Shown piece after piece: positions 59,146 through 64,000 of a DNA stretch of 64,000 nucleotides (positions are counted from its first letter, which is position 1; each line of letters begins with the position of its first letter). This DNA comes from Sisyra terminalis (Eukaryota > Arthropoda > Insecta > Neuroptera > Sisyridae). A model generated the notes under the pieces. The model searched no databases, was not told where the DNA came from, and was given only the letters and a program-made list of their open reading frames with translations. Position numbers and translations under genes: made by a program. The DNA is taken from positions 39,246,001-39,310,000 of the forward strand of contig OY292278.1 in NCBI GenBank assembly GCA_958496175.1. Direction: 5' to 3'.

Positions 59146-60052
59146 TATGGGAACACGGGGCGGAATGGGAAATGGAATTAGCGCTTGTTACAGGTGACAA
59201 AAACGCGTAAAAACCATACTCAATGTTCAATTATCTGTGCTGCATTATAAAAAATGGCTATTGCCAGTAAAGAGTGCAGTTGTTTTTATTTTTATCAAAA
59301 GTCGAAATGAACGATTCCGAATTCTAATTTTTGCAAAGTAACTATCTAAAGTATCTATCTAAAGTAACTATCCTTTGTTCTATTTTTTGTTTGAATATTA
59401 ACATGACATGTTTGTTAAAACATACTGTTGACTAACTAAAAGCCCAGTGATAATTCAAATATAACCAATATATCCTGCCATAATAGTCGTGCTTGTGAGA
59501 AAAGTGCTTTGAGGCACAATGGGTGGAGCAGAATGGGATATTCTATTCAGATAGTATTTCCCATTCAGATAGACATTTTTATTTTATCAACAGGTAGTGC
59601 GTACATATATAAGGAAAACTAGTCGACAGTCCTTATATAAGAAAGGTCGAAAGATGCAGAGGTAATCTACTTATACTGTGAGGATTTAAACTTCAAATCT
59701 AATGAAAGCTGGTGTTCCTGCAGTATTTGTCAAAAATGAGCACATTTGGCATGTGCTGGGCTAAAAACGATAATGACAGTGTCTTCATCTGCGAACTATG
59801 CCAATAACAAGTATCCTATTGTGCCCCAGGCTCATTTCCCATTGTGCCCCAGAGGATGGGGCAGAATGGGAAATTTCCATTTATTTTTGAAACTTAAATT
59901 TTTAATATCAATTATTAATTTAAATCAATAAAACCTTTTTTTATTTGTAAAGAATGAATTAAATAAATATATAAATTACAAAACAATGAGATTGTTTCTT
60001 TAAATCTCTCGTAAATTGTAATTAAAAATTAGGTACCCCGTTCCGCCACAGG
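59146..60052. mobile_element. pogo-like DNA transposon remnant
   Basis: The left end carries GGGGCGGAATGGGAAAT and the right end, reversed, GTGGCGGAACGGGGTAC. Internal GGGGCAGAATGGGA-type words recur near 59527 and 59858. The body contains the tail of a transposase gene (59640-59804). TA flanks fit the Tc1/mariner-pogo group, but the outer boundaries are approximate. Confidence 0.55.
59640..59804 (+). pseudogene. C-terminal zinc-finger tail of a pogo-type transposase, broken
   Basis: Frames read ERSKDAEVIYLYCEDLNF then ESWCSCSICQK, a stop, AHLACAG and, after a one-base shift, DSVFICELCQ before a terminal stop. The spacing W-C-C, H-C, F-C-C matches the PHD-like zinc finger at the C-terminus of many insect pogo/DDE transposases. 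The in-frame stop and the frameshift make it a pseudogene. Confidence 0.6.
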
Positions 60053-60490
60053 TATAAAAATATATAACTACTTTTGTATTAGTTTATTTTTTATTACGTT
60101 GTTATTTGTACATGTTATTGGGATACATCATTGAGTATTTAGACCAACTGTATGTATATCAATTAACAGTTCATTCATATCCATACATTATAGTTTATGA
60201 CTACAATTCTTTTAATTTATTAGTTTATTAATGCAGGTATAACAATAAACTATTGTCCTTACCTATTTCACTCCACTTCTAAGCCGTACTCTTATTATAA
60301 AGGATGATTAGGTATAGCTATGGAAAAATTGTTTTAAAAGAATCATTGATTGAAATCTGCAGTTATATCTAATAATTTGGTAAAACCAGTTATAGATAAT
60401 CGCTAAAAAGCGTAAGAAGAATATAGTTTTTATCTATAGTTTTGAAGTAATTAGCAAAAAATGCTTTATATGAAAAAACTTTGGTGTATA
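60053..60490. other. AT-rich non-coding spacer
   Basis: Nothing recognised between the pogo-like remnant and the palindromic element. Confidence 0.25.
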
Positions 60491-60504
60491 ATGTAGCTAG
60501 TTGT

Positions 60505-60970
60505 GTACACAATATATAGGATATATTGCGGTCCAACTTATGTGGCATAATTTAATATAATAATATATAAAAATCATACCATGAACACAAATTTAAACAG
60601 AAGTTCAAACAAAAATATTCGTGACGTATTGCCGAGATACGTATTTTGATTGCCAAGCAATCTTCCTCAGTGGTCATCAAGTAGTTTGGATCACTCCGTA
60701 ACTGTTTTGTGATGATTGTGAAACAAAGCAGTTACGGAGTGACCCAAACTACTTGATGACCACTGAGGAAGATTGCTTGGCAATCGAAATACGTATCTGG
60801 GCAATACGTCACGAATATTTTTGTTTGAACTTCTGTTCAAATTTATGTTTATGGTATGATTTTTATATATTATTTTATTAAATTATACTACATAAATTGG
60901 ACCGCATTATATCCTATATATTGTATACACAGTATAACCGTTCAAAGTCAGCGAAGAAAAACTTATTTTG
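60505..60970 (+). mobile_element. Palindromic retro-inserted element with hammerhead-like core, copy 2
   Basis: The 14-base flanks ATGTAGCTAGTTGT are identical at 60491-60504 and 60971-60984. The body is a near-perfect palindrome centred near 60715, more complete than copy 1 at 8502-8811 and sharing GACGTATTGCC, ATACGTAT, TACTTGATGACCACTGA and GAACTTCTGTTCAA. It ends with the same non-palindromic tail, AGTATAACCGTTCAAAGTCAG. Confidence 0.85.
60757..60803 (+). ncRNA. Hammerhead-ribozyme-like motif
   Basis: TGACCA, CTGAGGA (60763-60769; base 7 is free in hammerheads), extra A, hairpin GATTGC-TTG-GCAATC, GAA, loop-free ATAC/GTAT, C at 60797, TGGGCA. Same layout as 8644-8690. The opposite arm, on the minus strand, has AAA instead of GAA, so only this strand keeps the core. 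Confidence 0.55.
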
Positions 60971-61238
60971 ATGTAGCTAGTTGTTTGAGAATAGAATTTC
61001 CTATAATACTTTTTTCCGTTTTATAAGTTGCAATGAACTTTTTTTTACTCAGTTAAAATAAGTAATGATTTATCATCAAGTGTTAATTGAAGGACAAAAA
61101 TAACGAATTCAAATGTCCTAAAAATGCATACATTTTCCACTATCGCCACCATCCTGCAAAGCTTAGGAGGTGAAATTCAAATTAAGTTTTGGAAATTAAC
61201 ATTTCATATTTAACATTGATAAGTATTTTATTTATTTC

Positions 61239-61397
61239 CGAGTCACAATAAATTAATGGATAGTAATATATATATGTCTTTGAGACTCAATTTCTTCTTT
61301 ATTACGATTATTACCTGATGATGACAGTCAAAAACTGTTGAAACGCGTCGTAATAAAGAAGAAATTGAGTCTCAAAGACATATATATATTATTATCC
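61239..61397. mobile_element. Palindromic element with hammerhead-like core, third family
   Basis: Arms of about 48 bases (GGATAGTAATATATATATGT ... CTTCTTTATTACG and its mirror to TATTATCC) match with about one difference. A 9-base word, ATTTATTTC, flanks at 61230-61238 and 61398-61406 and may be the target duplication. Confidence 0.7.
61308..61356 (+). ncRNA. Hammerhead-ribozyme-like motif, best stem I in the window
   Basis: TTATTAC (61308-61314) pairs perfectly with GTAATAA (61350-61356). Between them: CTGATGA (61315-61321), one extra T, hairpin GACAGT-CAAAA-ACTGTT, GAA (61340-61342), loop-free ACG/CGT, and C at 61349 as the cleavage-site base. GAAACGCGTC is the form seen in natural hammerheads of retroelements. 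Confidence 0.6.
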
Positions 61398-61406
61398 ATT
61401 TATTTC

Positions 61407-63484
61407 ATATTTAATTCTTCATATTGAATATTCTTTTAGTTTCCTTAAATATTTCTGCAAATAATTTCAGAAAATTTATATAATTTACGTTTATATTTAC
61501 ATATATATATATATAGTAAATTACAGAGTGACAATTTGAACAGCGATAAAACGAACGAAAATAACAGTCAAGAGAAAAGAAATAACATTAAATCCTTATT
61601 TTTATTAAATGCCCTATATCTTTAATTTTTGTTAACTAAACTTTTGATTGTCAATAAATTTTACTTTTCTACTGACCTGGAAAAGTATATTTTGCGACCA
61701 GTAATAACAGTATTTCAATTATGCATCGGTAGCATAATTTCTTAAAGTTTCTCATTGATTTTCTACTAACATATTATATCAAGGGTTCATATTAATATTA
61801 ATTTTTTTAAATATCTATTTTTTAAAACAAAAATAACATCGTTTTATTATTTTTTTTTATTTTTTTGTATTATACTCAATGAACAACGCATAAAAAATTG
61901 TCTATAAATGTACGTCAATATCCACTTATTAAAGTTATTTTTTTCCAATCCGCAGACATAAATCATTTGAATTATCATAATATATTCAATCGTCAAGTAA
62001 CCGATTTTAATAATATTTGACTATTTTTAAAATTTAATAATTAAAAACCAACCATCAAACGAAGCAATGCTTCGCAATATTTCAAATTTAAACTTGAAAA
62101 ATATCACAATAAATTACAAAGTCATACTTCCTATATTCTATTACTTAAGTTATAATTATTTTATATTTGCATTGAAGATAACGTAAATTAAATTAATGAT
62201 TAGACGCTATAAAGTGGAGAAGATATCATTTATTTTTAAAATAAAATCATTTGCATTAATGCTTATTAGAGGATAATTGTAGCAAAGGTCGTGACAAAAG
62301 CTTTTTTTTTTACTTTCACTTCTTTGATATGATACATTTATAATAAATACTGAATGTTGAGATTATTTTTATCAAAATTTTCCTCACATTTTATCTTAAA
62401 TCATAGTATTTCCACAAGGTATCGTATAAAACCTACAAACTCAAATAAAATTTTGATGAATTAAACGATATGAATGAATTTAAATTTAGATCTGAAATTT
62501 TCATCCAGAAAAAAAAGGAATAGGGAAACAAAAGGCTTCAATATTAAAGTATATTTTTTATGTAAGTATCTAAAAAAAAAATTACTATGGAAGGTCTAGA
62601 ACAGTGCTTCTAAAAGTAGGGGATGCGGTCCCTTAGGAATCGCTGGGATTCCTACCTGAGAGCCGTTAAATATTTCTATAATCATAATAAATGGTACGTA
62701 TATAAAGTACATTTGGTAGTTAAAGAGTCAAATTTTTGAAGAATTATGTTTTAGATTTTTTTCTTATCTAGGAAACCGAATATGAAAAAGTTTGAAATTT
62801 TTTTGGTCAAGGAGGTTTACAGAAATAAATGCTCCTCTTACTAAATTATATATTTTTGAAATATTCAATGATAAATTAGTGGATCACCCAAAATTTATAA
62901 AAGTGTGATTTTTGCGTTTTACTTCTGCTAAAATAGTGAATTTTCAATGTATCTTCTTTATAACCCCAAATTCATGTTTTATTCTACTGTTCTAACTTCA
63001 ATAATTTAATCACTCTTTGAGGATAAAATTGATATATTTATTATCCCGAACACCGGTAGAAAAAAGGGGCACCGAAAGCCGGTAGTTAGGATTTAAACCA
63101 AGGGTGCCTGATTCTAACAATATAGTGGAAAACTTTGGAAAAGCATCATAACTCCACTAATAGTATATGTTTATATAAGATTTAGATAAACACTAGATAT
63201 TTTTTATACGTTTGATTTAATCATTTTGGCAATTATGGAAAAAATATATTTTGTAAATGTCTGATGAATCTCGCGAGCCGGAAAAATGGTCAAGGCAGAT
63301 CTTATGTGGCCTACGGGTTGGCTATTCCTAGGTTAAATATTCGTATTATTCAAGCCAATCTCATGTCCCACAAAAAGTGTCCAGATCAAATCAAAGTCTG
63401 GTCAAATTTAATTCTCCATGTAATAATCCACCGTAAAATAATCATTTATAAAAAACATTTTTTCTAGCATTACTTTCTCTATTG
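61407..63484. other. AT-rich non-coding stretch with a solitary hAT-like end
   Basis: At 62602-62650 the sequence CAGTGCTTCTAAAAGTAGGG, then GATGCGGTCCC, resembles a hAT left end, but no matching right end was found. Otherwise nothing was recognised. Confidence 0.3.
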
Positions 63485-63492
63485 CTCTATAC

Positions 63493-63756
63493 CAGTGGTT
63501 CTTAAAGTTAACTAACCCCCGATATTTGTATCCAAATTTTCCAGTTTTCAAACCCACCTCGTAGCTTTTTTTGAGAAACATAAGAGTACATAAGTAATGG
63601 TAATGTAATTGAAAATATCAAATTTATCCAGTCCTTTTTTTTTATTCTTGCCTTATACATTGGGGCCACTTGGCCATTGGAATCACCCATTGGGGCTCAC
63701 TCAATATAAACTCACAATCCTCTGCTGGGCCACGACCTATAGTTTGGGAAACACTA
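63493..63756. mobile_element. Small hAT-type element (264 bp)
   Basis: The left end is CAGTGGTTCTTAAAGTTAAC and the right end, reversed, TAGTGTTTCCCAAACTATAG. The flanks CTCTATAC (63485-63492) and CTCCATAC (63757-63764) agree at 7 of 8 positions. No transposase is encoded. The right subterminal GGGCCACGACC word is typical of the group. Confidence 0.7.
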
Positions 63757-63764
63757 CTCCATAC

Positions 63765-64000
63765 AATCAAAGGAGCCCAGCATTCAAATTTAAGGATAAT
63801 TTTTAAGATTTTTAGTAATATTCAGCTTCTGGTCCAGAAAGGAGTAAAAATGCATTTACTCTCCTTAAAAAGATGTCCTATTTTTGCTATCCTATATTAC
63901 TAATCAAAAGAAACCCATTTTTTTGACCTGTTATTTTTTTTTAAATTTCTGTAACAAATATTTATATTTTAAGTTAATTTTATAGAAGACTTTTATTTAT
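63765..64000. other. AT-rich sequence to the window end
   Basis: No supported feature; the short frames here have no domains. Confidence 0.25.

Noticed and set aside
62602..62650. Complete hAT element starting here
   Set aside because: Only a left-end-like sequence is present; no matching right end or duplication was found.

Overview
This is a window of AT-rich animal nuclear DNA, most likely from an insect. The signs are one spliced gene with short GT-AG introns, long gene-poor stretches, and many decayed transposons of types common in arthropods. The order cannot be fixed from the sequence. No rRNA or tRNA gene, CRISPR array or bacterial operon was seen.

The one clear gene is on the + strand from 37798 to 57839. 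I assembled 16 exons by hand. Every intron is GT-AG, all reading phases agree, and the product is 2247 residues. It consists of repeated beta-sandwich (ASH/PapD-like) segments, a helical linker, one calponin-homology-like segment near residues 1742-1865, and further beta segments. I identify it as the cilia- and flagella-associated protein CFAP47 (FAP47), an axoneme protein; in an insect this implies sperm flagella and possibly ciliated sensory neurons. A second, partial coding signal is a 42-residue Pro-rich first exon on the minus strand (20601-20727) with a strong splice donor. Its other exons were not found.

The remaining sequence is mostly non-coding and rich in repeats. From left to right it holds: a 1-kb fold-back element (173-1202); a five-copy tandem array of about 301 bp (2714-4220); two short inverted-repeat elements with related cores but different ends (5640-6078, 10968-11193); a palindromic retro-inserted element (8502-8811); a LINE-like repeat (11341-12187); a deleted Tc1-type element (13084-13660); mariner remnants (16953-17135, 21942-22513); three copies of a tRNA-derived SINE-like repeat; a 2.7-kb hAT-type insertion (26286-28977); more fold-backs (29992-30275, 33118-33235, 36225-37370); and, after the gene, a pogo-like remnant (59146-60052), two more palindromes (60505-60970, 61239-61397) and a small hAT element (63493-63756). 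Several CFAP47 introns carry elements too: a nested MITE pair in intron 4, an antisense LINE in intron 7, a LINE-like copy in intron 10, and fold-backs in intron 15.

The most interesting pattern is that three unrelated-looking palindromic repeat families, five copies in all, share one hammerhead-ribozyme-like layout: CTGANGA, a short hairpin, GAA, a loop-free self-complementary stem ending in T plus A/C/T, and flanks that pair as stem I. Two copies have 14-15 bp target-site duplications, as expected for reverse-transcribed insertions. This resembles the hammerhead motifs known from Penelope-like retroelements, but all copies have one extra base after CTGANGA, so activity is unproven.
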